This document shows, in pieces, positions 1-6,299 of a stretch of DNA of 30,133 nucleotides. The number at the start of each line of letters is the position of its first letter. Position 1 is the stretch's first letter. Made by a program: the position numbers and the translations under genes. The stretch covers positions 1 to 30,133 of the forward strand of contig JAXJSP010000021.1 of the NCBI GenBank assembly GCA_036310005.1, read 5' to 3'. This DNA comes from JAXJSP01 sp036310005. GTDB taxonomy: Bacteria > Bacillota > Clostridia > Oscillospirales > Acutalibacteraceae. The notes beneath the pieces were generated by a model. The model did no database searches. It was not told where the DNA came from and saw only the letters and a list, made by a program, of their open reading frames with translations.

Positions 1-227
1 GCAAACGCAAATAACCGCATAGTGTATTTATTTATATTTTTGGTGTAATGATAACCTTCTGCTATGAAATAACACATAATCGGACAAGTAAGTCTGCCGA
101 TTATATGCAGAACAACAGGGATAACCCCATCATCATATCCCGGAAAAACCAACCAAGCAATATGGTCAATGGTCATTGCAATAATAGCAATAATTTTTAT
201 TGTATTTGAATTTAATATCTTTTTCAT
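1..227 (-). CDS. TraX family membrane protein, N-terminal part (cut by the window edge)
   Basis: An open frame of about 75 codons runs from an ATG at 227 to the left edge. The translation starts MKKILNSNTIKIIAIIAMTI and continues with the family-like stretch IDHIAWLVFPG, then IIGRLTCPIMCYFIAEG and a basic YTKNINKY segment. This is the pattern of TraX proteins, polytopic membrane proteins named after the F-plasmid pilin N-acetylase. In Firmicutes their role is not established. The two hydrophobic stretches fit membrane segments. The ribosome binding site is weak, but a good promoter lies about 35 bp upstream (260-289). The C-terminal part is not in the window, so whether the gene is intact cannot be judged. 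It diverges from parM and is probably cargo of the element. Confidence 0.72.
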   Translation of the reverse strand, partial: MKKILNSNTIKIIAIIAMTIDHIAWLVFPGYDDGVIPVVLHIIGRLTCPIMCYFIAEGYHYTKNINKYTMRLFAF

Positions 228-259
228 AACTGTCTCACAACTTTTTATTAATATGAATC

Positions 260-289
260 ATTATACCACACCAACACCACAAATTTCAA
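260..289 (-). promoter_or_regulatory. Predicted sigma-A promoter of the TraX-like gene
   Basis: On the minus strand a TTGAAA hexamer (284-289) is followed after 18 bp by a perfect TATAAT (260-265), about 33 bp upstream of the TraX-like start codon. Confidence 0.6.
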
Positions 290-301
290 TCCGTTTACAT
301 A

Positions 302-335
302 CACCTGTTACCTCAAAAGCAGCAGGTGATTTTTT
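302..335 (+). terminator. Hairpin with T-run, possible terminator
   Basis: CACCTGTT (302-309) pairs with AGCAGGTG (321-328) with one G:T pair, and a run of T (330-335) follows. It lies between the TraX-like gene and parM. What it would terminate is unclear, since no plus-strand gene is seen upstream. Confidence 0.4.
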
Positions 336-402
336 ATATTCAAAATTCTAAATGAAAGGAAGTGTTTATCTTCAACATTCGCGACAGACCCATTTTTCAC
401 CG

Positions 403-424
403 CACCCGTAGAGGGTGTTTTTTT
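403..424 (+). terminator. Hairpin plus T-run upstream of parM (terminator or attenuator)
   Basis: CACCC (403-407), loop GTAGA, GGGTG (413-417), followed directly by seven T (418-424). It sits about 50 bp before the parM start, so it could stop read-through into the partition operon or attenuate it. Confidence 0.5.
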
Positions 425-475
425 ATGCCCAAATCCATTATCTAACAAAATTTTAATTAAAAGGAGTAATTCAAA

Positions 476-1396
476 ATGAAAGAATTCAATGATGTAATCA
501 TCATCGGTGTTGACCACGGTTATGGCAACATCAAAACTGCTAACCACTGTTTCAGAACAGGCATTACGGCTTACGATTCAGAGCCTCTTTTCACAAAGGA
601 TATGCTCGTTTACGGTGGTAAGTATTATCTCATCGGTGAAGGACACAAGGAGTTTCTTCCCGATAAAATCAAGGACGAGGACTATTATGCCCTCACGCTT
701 GTGGCTATTGCAAAGGAGTTAAGTGCAGAAAACTTAACAGAAGCCACAGTTCACATTGCAGCAGGTCTGCCTCTCACTTGGACGGCAGGTCAGAAAGAGA
801 GCTTCAAAGCATATCTTACAAAGAACGAAGAAGTATCTTTCACTTGGCAGCATACCGAGTACAAAATCAGAATCGCCGGTGCAAGCATCTATCCTCAGGG
901 GTATGCGGCAGTTTCACAGTTTGCAACCAAAATGGACGGTGTAAATCTTGTAGCTGACATTGGCAACGGTACAATGAATGTGCTCTATGTCATTAACGGC
1001 AGACCACAGTCAGAGAGAATGTACACAGAAAAGTTCGGTACACACTTCTGTACTGTTGATATCCGTGAAGCCTTCCTCAGAAAAACACAGAGAGAAATCA
1101 ATGAGCATATTATTGATGAGGTGCTGTGCAAGGGTACGGCAAACATTGTTCAGGCAGATATGAAGATTATCAAGGCAGAGGTACAGAAGTATGTAGGCGA
1201 AATCTTTCACAGGCTCCGTGACCACGGGTACGATGAAAACACAATGATGCTGTATATCACCGGTGGTGGCGGTTGCCTTGTAAAGAATTTCTACAAGTAC
1301 AATGCAGACCGTGTGCGTTTTGTTGATGACATCTGTGCGGCGGCCAAGGGTTATGAGTACCTTGCCGAAACCATGATGAAAAGTGGCAGGATATGA
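476..1396 (+). CDS. parM: ParM-like actin-type plasmid segregation ATPase
   Basis: 306 residues, close to the roughly 320 of R1 ParM. Proteins of this actin/Hsp70 fold polymerise into filaments that push plasmid copies apart. The nucleotide-binding signatures are visible: phosphate-1 loop GVDHGYGN (residues 11-18), phosphate-2 loop DIGNGT (161-166) and a glycine-rich adenosine motif ITGGGG (261-266). The start follows a good site (AAAAGGAG, 9 bp spacing). The stop overlaps the start of the next gene in an ATGA arrangement, typical of parMR operons with translational coupling. Codon use is richer in GC than in the core genes, which fits acquisition. I infer plasmid or element origin. The other option, an uncharacterised chromosomal actin-like protein, is less likely given the ParR-like partner. 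Confidence 0.85.
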   Translation: MKEFNDVIIIGVDHGYGNIKTANHCFRTGITAYDSEPLFTKDMLVYGGKYYLIGEGHKEFLPDKIKDEDYYALTLVAIAKELSAENLTEATVHIAAGLPLTWTAGQKESFKAYLTKNEEVSFTWQHTEYKIRIAGASIYPQGYAAVSQFATKMDGVNLVADIGNGTMNVLYVINGRPQSERMYTEKFGTHFCTVDIREAFLRKTQREINEHIIDEVLCKGTANIVQADMKIIKAEVQKYVGEIFHRLRDHGYDENTMMLYITGGGGCLVKNFYKYNADRVRFVDDICAAAKGYEYLAETMMKSGRI

Positions 1397-1725
1397 GTGA
1401 GTATCGCATAAATGTCCGCTTTAATTTAAGCGACACAGAGCACACGGCAATCATTGATTATCTGAACAGCCTTGATAAGGAAAAGTACAAGTCAAGAAAT
1501 CAGTTTATCATTGATGCGATAAAATCAGCCATTGCTTATGCGGATAAGCAGACGGCAGATGATGAGCTGCTTAACAAATTCAGGGAGATTCTTAAGGAGG
1601 AGCTAACCAACATTTCAGTTGTTACGTCAGTTACTCCTTCTTCGGTTGGTATTGATATGGAATTGACAGAGGAGCAGAAGCTGAAAAATGATGCAGAGGC
1701 ATTGGCTTTTCTTGATATGTTTTAA
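1393..1725 (+). CDS. ParR-like centromere-binding adaptor
   Basis: 110 residues. The N-terminus (RINVRFNLSDTEHTAIIDYL, residues 5-24, then a basic KYKSRNQFIIDAI stretch) has the strand-helix-helix pattern of ribbon-helix-helix DNA-binding proteins. The C-terminal part is acidic and ends in a short hydrophobic tail (AEALAFLDMF); in ParR proteins the C-terminus contacts ParM. Position decides the call: its ATG overlaps the parM stop by four bases. Sequence similarity in this family is low, so the name rests on fold pattern and operon context. It would bind a parC site, usually next to the operon and often containing repeats; none is obvious here. Confidence 0.7.
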   Translation: MSEYRINVRFNLSDTEHTAIIDYLNSLDKEKYKSRNQFIIDAIKSAIAYADKQTADDELLNKFREILKEELTNISVVTSVTPSSVGIDMELTEEQKLKNDAEALAFLDMF

Positions 1726-1727
1726 CG

Positions 1728-1754
1728 GTGCCAAAACATTCAGATTTTGGAGCC
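1728..1754. repeat. Imperfect inverted repeat after parR
   Basis: GGTGCCAAAA (1728-1737) faces TTTTGGAGCC (1745-1754), 8 of 10 positions complementary, loop of 7. The GGTGCC unit recurs at 1791-1796 and inverted at 1779-1784. Confidence 0.5.
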
Positions 1755-1771
1755 ACAGACAAAAACACAAC

Positions 1772-1796
1772 AAAAAAAGGCACCACTTACGGTGCC
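1772..1796 (-). terminator. Minus-strand terminator-like hairpin
   Basis: GGCACC (1779-1784), loop of six, GGTGCC (1791-1796). Read on the minus strand the stem is followed by seven T (1772-1778). No minus-strand gene ends here now, so it may be left over from an earlier arrangement, or it may be a structural element between parR and the DUF3847 gene. Confidence 0.45.
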
Positions 1797-1817
1797 AACA
1801 GATTGGAGGTGATATTT

Positions 1818-2015
1818 ATGACCGATAACGAGAAAAAGCTGATACAAGCCAAGCACAGACTCCAGCAGGCTGAAAACCGCAACCGTAAGAAGGAACGCAC
1901 AGAGCGAAACCACAAACTGATTGTTGAGGGTGCGATTTTGGAGAAGCTTTTACCTGAAATCAAGACAATGAACCTTGCAGATATTGAGATGTATTTACTC
2001 GAAAAGCTGAATTAA
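1818..2015 (+). CDS. DUF3847 family protein, small charged mobilization-locus protein
   Basis: 65 residues from the ATG at 1818, chosen because TTGGAGGTGA stands just upstream; a longer in-frame reading from 1728 has no such signal. The protein is highly charged and helical: a Lys/Glu-rich N-terminal half with KHRLQQAENR and RKKERTERNHK, then IVEGAILEKLLPEI and a final MYLLEKLN helix. I recognise this as the DUF3847 pattern, whose members usually lie just upstream of MobA/MobL relaxase genes in Firmicute mobilizable elements. Function is unknown; a DNA-binding or relaxase-accessory role is a guess. The oriT-like sequence directly downstream fits, but the expected relaxase gene is absent. Confidence 0.75.
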   Translation: MTDNEKKLIQAKHRLQQAENRNRKKERTERNHKLIVEGAILEKLLPEIKTMNLADIEMYLLEKLN

Positions 2016-2027
2016 AGGCTTATATGT

Positions 2028-2077
2028 CCCTTAAGGGCGCACTTACTCACCACCGTAAAGGTGGTGTAGTGCGCTCT
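2028..2077 (-). other. Putative origin of transfer (MOBQ / RSF1010-like oriT)
   Basis: On the minus strand, arms CACCACC (2060-2066) and GGTGGTG (2048-2054) flank a 5-base loop. After two bases comes TAAGTGCGCCC (2035-2045), followed by TTAAGGG. An inverted repeat just before TAAGTGCGCCC is the layout of RSF1010/R1162-type origins, where relaxase nicks within that core; by analogy the nick would fall near 2037/2038. A degenerate mirrored core (AGTGCGC, 2068-2074) lies on the other side, extending the stem. The position right after DUF3847 fits. Activity would need a relaxase supplied from elsewhere. Confidence 0.68.
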
Positions 2078-2245
2078 CCGAGGGTGAAGACGAAATTAAT
2101 TTTAAAACAGACTGCCGTTATATTTTGTTTGCACTTTAAAGATATGTATAACACAAATAATCATACCTGTAAAAAGCAATACTGCACTAATTACAGACAC
2201 AATTTTCATATGTGCAAACAAAGTCATAGGGAAATAAATATTAGG
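2078..2245. other. Gap between oriT and recombinase remnant, no gene seen
   Basis: One plus-strand frame is open across this stretch and joins the recombinase remnant, but its translation reads through the oriT hairpin and resembles nothing I recognise. A MobA relaxase would be expected here. I see no trace of one, so a deletion or recombination junction probably lies in this interval. Confidence 0.45.
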
Positions 2246-2698
2246 ATGTTGAAGCAAAAGGTAGAAAAAGCTCAAAAGCGTATCGCTGAATTAGATAAAC
2301 TGATTGAAGGTCTTTATGAATATAATCTTCTTGGAAAGGTCTCGGATGAACGATTTTATCGTATGTCGGCAAATTATGAAAAAGAACAAAAAGAATTGCT
2401 TGCCGCAGTGGAAAACGACAAGCAAGCAATAAAAACAGCTGAACAAGAAAAAATAGACCTTGATGCTTTCTTAAAAGCAATTCGTAGGTGCACCGAATTA
2501 AAAGAATTAACACCTACACTTGTAAACACCTTGATTAAGAGAATAGATGTTCATAACAGCATCAAAGGTGACGATGGATTAAAGCATGTTCCTGTTGATA
2601 TTTCATTTACAGCAGCGGGTATCATAAATATACCTACAGAACAAGAGATTCTTGAAACAATTCAGGAAATGCGTGAAAATCCGCTAAAAATCGCTTGA
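2246..2698 (+). pseudogene. Large serine recombinase, C-terminal fragment only
   Basis: The recognisable part starts near the Met at 2246 and gives about 150 residues: a long charged coiled-coil (AQKRIAELDKLIEGLYEYNL, then KVSDERFYRM and NYEKEQKEL), the ELTPTLVNTLIKRIDVH segment, and an end with VDISFTAAGI and IPTEQEIL. This matches the C-terminal coiled-coil and DUF4368 region of TndX/TnpX-type large serine recombinases, which normally exceed 500 residues. The catalytic domain with the nucleophilic Ser, the recombinase domain and the zinc ribbon are missing, so it cannot recombine DNA. The frame stays open upstream to 2024, but that extension is unrelated to the family. It is probably a deletion remnant. 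Whether it is expressed as a stand-alone DNA-binding piece is unknown. Confidence 0.8.
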
Positions 2699-2710
2699 AA
2701 TAAGGAAAAC

Positions 2711-2733
2711 GGCGTAGCCCTCACGGGCTACAC
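2711..2733. repeat. Inverted repeat downstream of the recombinase fragment
   Basis: GTAGCCC (2714-2720), loop TCAC, GGGCTAC (2725-2731), extended by GG/CC across one mismatch. No T-run follows, so it is a hairpin of unknown role, possibly part of the element end. Confidence 0.5.
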
Positions 2734-2749
2734 CGCAACCTGTTTTCAA

Positions 2750-2792
2750 ACTGTCCTTTAGAGTGCGACTCTAAACAGTCCCTTTATTTTTT
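2750..2792 (+). terminator. Probable rho-independent terminator after the recombinase fragment
   Basis: ACTGT (2750-2754) and TTAGAGT (2758-2764), separated by a small bulge, pair with ACTCTAA (2768-2774) and ACAGT (2775-2779); a T-rich tail (TTTATTTTTT) follows. It ends at the 3' end of the opposing tRNA-Leu gene. Confidence 0.5.
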
Positions 2793-2874
2793 GGTGCGGG
2801 TGACAGGAGTTGAACCTGCACGAATTAACACTAGATCCTAAGTCTAGCGCGTCTGCCAATTCCGCCACACCCGC
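2792..2874 (-). tRNA. tRNA-Leu (anticodon UAG)
   Basis: The minus strand reads GCGGGTG at the 5' end, pairing with CACCCGC at the 3' end, followed by discriminator A and an encoded CCA (2792-2794). The anticodon stem CTAGA/TCTAG encloses loop CTTAGGA, giving anticodon TAG. A long variable arm and the GGTTCAA T-loop motif confirm a class II leucine tRNA of 83 nt. It lies downstream of yunB and borders the mobile-element remnant. Confidence 0.95.
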
Positions 2875-2932
2875 TTATTTTGGCGAAATTCAGTATAACA
2901 TTAATTTAATTTTATGTCAATATTAATTATAC

Positions 2933-3559
2933 TTAATTTAGCAAATTCGATTTAGTTTCTAAATAAGTATCAGGCACTTTCCCGACTATCACATTTTCAC
3001 ATATTATATATTCAAAATCGCACGCGGTTTCGACTTCTGCTCCTGACATAATAATATAAATATCTGCTTTAACATTCAATTTTACAATTTGTAAGGTTTG
3101 ATTTATTCCTGCTTCTTTGAATACAGTATCAATTTTCATATCTATTTCGGTAGGTGCTCTGAAATACATAGAAATTTCTAACCATCTTGGAGAGATATAA
3201 TCAATGTTTAAAGCGTTGTTGACAGGTACTGTAACATTGATATAACCCTGTTTTCCGTATTCACTTACTATATTTTGGTATAAACTTGATTTAAACTTAT
3301 TTAACTCTACTTGGTTTAACTCAACATTTATTATGTTATCATTACTGTCTCTGTAAATAGTATATAAATTCAAATCAGGGTTTAGTTCAAGGTATGTATT
3401 TGCACAATTATTAAAAAGCGTGTTGAATTGATTTACTGCCGCTTTCTTTGCAGTTTTAAACATTAAGGGTCTCATTTCATAGTCAAATATAAAAAACACT
3501 AATAAAAGCGAACAAACTATTAACAAAGGCACTCTGAAAGAAATTTTGTTTTTATACAT
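2933..3559 (-). CDS. yunB: Sporulation protein YunB
   Basis: About 208 residues with one N-terminal membrane segment (ISFRVPLLIVCSLLLVFFIF) and an extracytoplasmic domain. Features such as AAVNQF, the INVTVPVNNAL region and the SPRWLEISMYF stretch fit the YunB family. In Bacillus subtilis YunB belongs to the mother-cell (sigma-E) sporulation regulon; its biochemical role is unknown. I start it at the ATG at 3559 because CGGTGATG lies just upstream. An in-frame ATG exists at 3565, and another at 3607, but the latter lies inside the preceding terminator hairpin and lacks a ribosome binding site. The presence of yunB implies that the organism descends from a spore former. Confidence 0.85.
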   Translation of the reverse strand: MYKNKISFRVPLLIVCSLLLVFFIFDYEMRPLMFKTAKKAAVNQFNTLFNNCANTYLELNPDLNLYTIYRDSNDNIINVELNQVELNKFKSSLYQNIVSEYGKQGYINVTVPVNNALNIDYISPRWLEISMYFRAPTEIDMKIDTVFKEAGINQTLQIVKLNVKADIYIIMSGAEVETACDFEYIICENVIVGKVPDTYLETKSNLLN

Positions 3560-3594
3560 ATTCATCACCGTATTAGCATAATATTCGAAATTAT

Positions 3595-3630
3595 AAAAAA
3601 ATGACAAAAGTTGAATTCAACTTTTGTCAT
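3595..3630 (-). terminator. Terminator of the cmk-plsC-ispH::rpsA operon
   Basis: A perfect 30-bp palindrome (3601-3630) gives a 13-bp stem with loop AATT, followed on the minus strand by six T (3595-3600). It lies 33 bp after the ispH::rpsA stop codon. Confidence 0.85.
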
Positions 3631-3663
3631 TTAAATTATCTTAACGATTTTTAACAGTTGTTA

Positions 3664-5673
3664 TTATTCTGCTGTTTCAGATGTTTCTTCAGCCTCAGTT
3701 TCTTCTGTTTGAGTCTGCTCTGCACTTTCAGTTTCTAAAGTAGCCTTGATAGATAAACTAATGTGTTTTTTGTTAAAGTCAATATCAATAATTTTAACAT
3801 TAACTTCTTGTCCGACTTTTAAAACATCACTTGGTTTTTCGATTCTTTTATCAGCAATTTGCGAAATGTGAATTAACCCTTCAATTCCCGGAATAATTCT
3901 TACAAATGCGCCATACGATGTCATACTAACGATTGTAGCGGGAACAACATCATCAACTTTATTGTCATTTACGAATTTTTCCCAAGGATTATCTTCATCT
4001 TTTTTGTATCCGAGAGAAATTTTATGTTTTTCAAAGTCAATATCTTTAACTACGACTTCAATTTCATCACCGACAGATACGACATCTGAAGGCTTTTTAA
4101 TTTTAGTCCAAGACAGTTCGGAAATATGTATCATTCCGTCTACTCCGCCTAAATCAACAAAAGCACCGTAATTAGTTAATGTTTTAACTGTGCCTGTAAT
4201 TTTCTGGCCAACAGCAATATTATTCCAAAACTCAGTCATAACTGCTTTGCGTTCTTCTCTTAAAACTGCACGGATAGAGCCGATTGCTCTGCGTCTGCGT
4301 TCAATATCCACAATTTTGAACTTGACGACATTACCTTTAAGTTCATCAAGTGATTCAACTCTGTTAAGAGTAGCCTGTGAAGCAGGAACAAAAATTCTAA
4401 ATCCGTTGTAAAATACAACTACACCGCCTTTATTGATTTCAGTGATTTTGCCTTCAAGTACAGTTCCCTCTTCTTTAGCCTTTACAATTTCATTCCATCC
4501 GGCAATAGCATCGAAACGACGTTTTGAACACATAACAAAACCGTCTTGGTCATTAGTTTTCATTATAATAAGGTCGATAACGTCACCAACTTTAACTTCA
4601 TTAACAAGTTCAATAGTCTGATCGTTGGAAAACTCACGATAAGGCACAATGCCTGTTTGCTTACGACCAATATCAACTTGAATTTCGGTGGGGTTGACTG
4701 TTAAAACGACGCCCTTTACCTTTTGGTCCGAATTTAAGGAATTAAGAGATGCTTCTAAAGCCTCCTCAAAAGTCATATCATCAAATGACTTTTCCACTAC
4801 TTCCTTTGATTCAATTTTGTTTTCAATTTCTGACATTTTATTCAGAACCTCCTTAATTATGGCGTCCGGCGTACTCGCCCCCGCTGTTACTCCTATTACA
4901 TCTGCATTCTCTATAAGCGTAATTGGTAATTGTGATGCATCTTCAATAAGAAAAGTATTCTTACAGTTATTCAAACAGACATCTTTAAGTTTAGAAGTAT
5001 TTGAACTATGAGTATCGCCTATTACTATCATTAAATCGCATTTTTTTGAAAGTTCGTCAGCTTCTTGCTGACGCAATGCAGTTGCTTTACATATTGTATC
5101 AAAAATCGAGACGTTTGTACATACTTTTTTTAAATAATTTTGACAATTTGTCCATATGTTTGCATTAAAAGTTGTTTGACAAACTGCTGTTATCGGACTT
5201 TCTGTTAATTCTTTGTGTAAATTTAACAGTTCTTTTAACTCTTCAATACTATCATAAATATAATGTTTAGTACTGATTCTTCCGGAAATACCAAGCACTT
5301 CAGGATGATTTTTATCTCCCGCTATCAAAACTATATCACCGTTTTGAGATGCTTTTTTCACAATTTTATGTATATTTGCTACTTTTGGACAAGTTGCATC
5401 TACATAGTCTCCGCTGTTTTTAATTTTATTTTCAACATCTTCGGAAACACCGTGAGAACGAATTACCAACACATCATAACCGAGTTCTTGATTTGGTTCA
5501 TCAACAGTTAAAACACCTTTTTTATTAAAGTTATCAACGACTTTTTGATTATGTATAATCAAACCCAAAGTAGCAACTTTTTTATTTTCGGCTACTAAGT
5601 CCTCTACCATATTTACAGCTCTGTTAACACCAAAACAATAACCGGCGCTTTTTGCTAAAATTACTTTTGCCAT
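3664..5673 (-). CDS. ispH: Fusion of HMBPP reductase (IspH) and ribosomal protein S1
   Basis: 669 residues. Residues 1-280 are IspH, the last enzyme of the MEP pathway, which reduces HMBPP to IPP and DMAPP with a [4Fe-4S] cluster. The three cluster cysteines are visible at C13 (GYCFGV), C95 (DATCPKV) and C195 (DTICKAT), with H41, H74 and H123 near the substrate site. After a linker come four S1 RNA-binding domains at about 317-386, 404-472, 490-557 and 576-643, then an acidic Glu/Thr tail. S1 binds mRNA at the 30S subunit. This fusion is known from Clostridia and both halves look intact. The start overlaps the end of plsC by 13 bp, so the gene closes the operon. Why the two functions are fused is not established. 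Confidence 0.95.
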   Translation of the reverse strand: MAKVILAKSAGYCFGVNRAVNMVEDLVAENKKVATLGLIIHNQKVVDNFNKKGVLTVDEPNQELGYDVLVIRSHGVSEDVENKIKNSGDYVDATCPKVANIHKIVKKASQNGDIVLIAGDKNHPEVLGISGRISTKHYIYDSIEELKELLNLHKELTESPITAVCQTTFNANIWTNCQNYLKKVCTNVSIFDTICKATALRQQEADELSKKCDLMIVIGDTHSSNTSKLKDVCLNNCKNTFLIEDASQLPITLIENADVIGVTAGASTPDAIIKEVLNKMSEIENKIESKEVVEKSFDDMTFEEALEASLNSLNSDQKVKGVVLTVNPTEIQVDIGRKQTGIVPYREFSNDQTIELVNEVKVGDVIDLIIMKTNDQDGFVMCSKRRFDAIAGWNEIVKAKEEGTVLEGKITEINKGGVVVFYNGFRIFVPASQATLNRVESLDELKGNVVKFKIVDIERRRRAIGSIRAVLREERKAVMTEFWNNIAVGQKITGTVKTLTNYGAFVDLGGVDGMIHISELSWTKIKKPSDVVSVGDEIEVVVKDIDFEKHKISLGYKKDEDNPWEKFVNDNKVDDVVPATIVSMTSYGAFVRIIPGIEGLIHISQIADKRIEKPSDVLKVGQEVNVKIIDIDFNKKHISLSIKATLETESAEQTQTEETEAEETSETAE

Positions 5674-6299
5674 TTTTCTTTACCTTTTTTCCAAAGATTT
5701 GTAATTTCAGACATAATTCTATCGCATTGATATTTAAGTTCGGTTTTTGATTTTGCTTGCATATCAATTTTTACATCTTTTAAAGGTTCACCGTAATACA
5801 CATAATTTTTACAAAAAAGTCTTGGCTTATTATGTTTATAACAAATTGCGACGGGTACAATATCACAGTTACATTGAGATGCAATCAAAACAGCACCTGC
5901 CTTTGGTTTACCGGGACTACCGTCGGCATTTTTTGTTCTTGTGCCTTCAATAAAAATACACACTGCTTTATTATCTTTTACAAGATTAACGGAATGATCA
6001 ATTGCTTCACTTCCGCCGGTTCCCCTCTTGACGGGAAAAGCGCCTCCGATATCCAAAAAGAATCTTTTAATCGGCTTGTTAAACAATTCAGACTTTGACA
6101 TAAAGTGAGGTCTTACCGGACAAGTTAAAAAGATGCAAACAACATCAAACATTGATACGTGATTAGGGCAGATTAAAATGCCCTTATCTTTTGAAACATT
6201 TTCTTTGCCTACTGCTTTTATCGGGCAGAATACAAACATTACAATTCTCACCAGAACAATTGCCACACTTAAAACAAAGTTTTTAATTTTTCTTGACAT
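5661..6299 (-). CDS. plsC: 1-acyl-sn-glycerol-3-phosphate acyltransferase (PlsC family)
   Basis: 212 residues. PlsC enzymes acylate lysophosphatidic acid to phosphatidic acid at the inner face of the membrane. The catalytic HX4D motif is H47-VSMF-D52 (in CPNHVSMFD), and the substrate-binding EGTR motif is at 118-121. An N-terminal hydrophobic stretch (about residues 8-28) is a likely membrane anchor. The ATG shares one base with the cmk stop codon (TAATG) and the end overlaps ispH, so the three genes are translationally linked. The cmk-plsC-ispH/rpsA order is common in Clostridia. Exact acyl-donor preference cannot be read from the sequence. Confidence 0.92.
   Translation of the reverse strand: MSRKIKNFVLSVAIVLVRIVMFVFCPIKAVGKENVSKDKGILICPNHVSMFDVVCIFLTCPVRPHFMSKSELFNKPIKRFFLDIGGAFPVKRGTGGSEAIDHSVNLVKDNKAVCIFIEGTRTKNADGSPGKPKAGAVLIASQCNCDIVPVAICYKHNKPRLFCKNYVYYGEPLKDVKIDMQAKSKTELKYQCDRIMSEITNLWKKGKEKWQK

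Larger units (their letters stand above)
1..2790. mobile_element. Remnant of an integrative/mobilizable element
   Basis: This block carries several genes and sites typical of mobile DNA: a TraX-like protein, a ParM/ParR partition pair, a DUF3847 protein, a MOBQ-like oriT and the C-terminal part of a large serine recombinase. Base composition in the parM-DUF3847 part is visibly richer in G+C than the core genes to the right. No relaxase gene and no serine recombinase catalytic domain are present, so it is probably immobile by itself. The left end lies outside the window. The right end is placed loosely at the tRNA-Leu gene, because no att repeat could be identified. The element status is inference from gene content. 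Confidence 0.7.

Noticed and set aside
169..351. Plus-strand open frame of 60 codons rich in Ile/Phe
   Set aside because: It overlaps the TraX-like gene and its promoter on the other strand, has no ribosome binding site, and its hydrophobicity reflects AT-rich sequence.
2024..2245. N-terminal extension of the recombinase fragment
   Set aside because: It is open but reads through the oriT hairpin, has no ribosome binding site and shows no recombinase similarity. I start the remnant at 2246.
2792..2874. tRNA-Leu as the integration site of the element
   Set aside because: Large serine recombinases do not usually use tRNA genes, and I found no repeat of the tRNA 3' end on the other side within the window. 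The neighbourhood may be coincidence.
3560..3607. Longer start for yunB at 3607
   Set aside because: The ATG lies within the upstream terminator hairpin without a ribosome binding site; the ATG at 3559 follows CGGTGATG.
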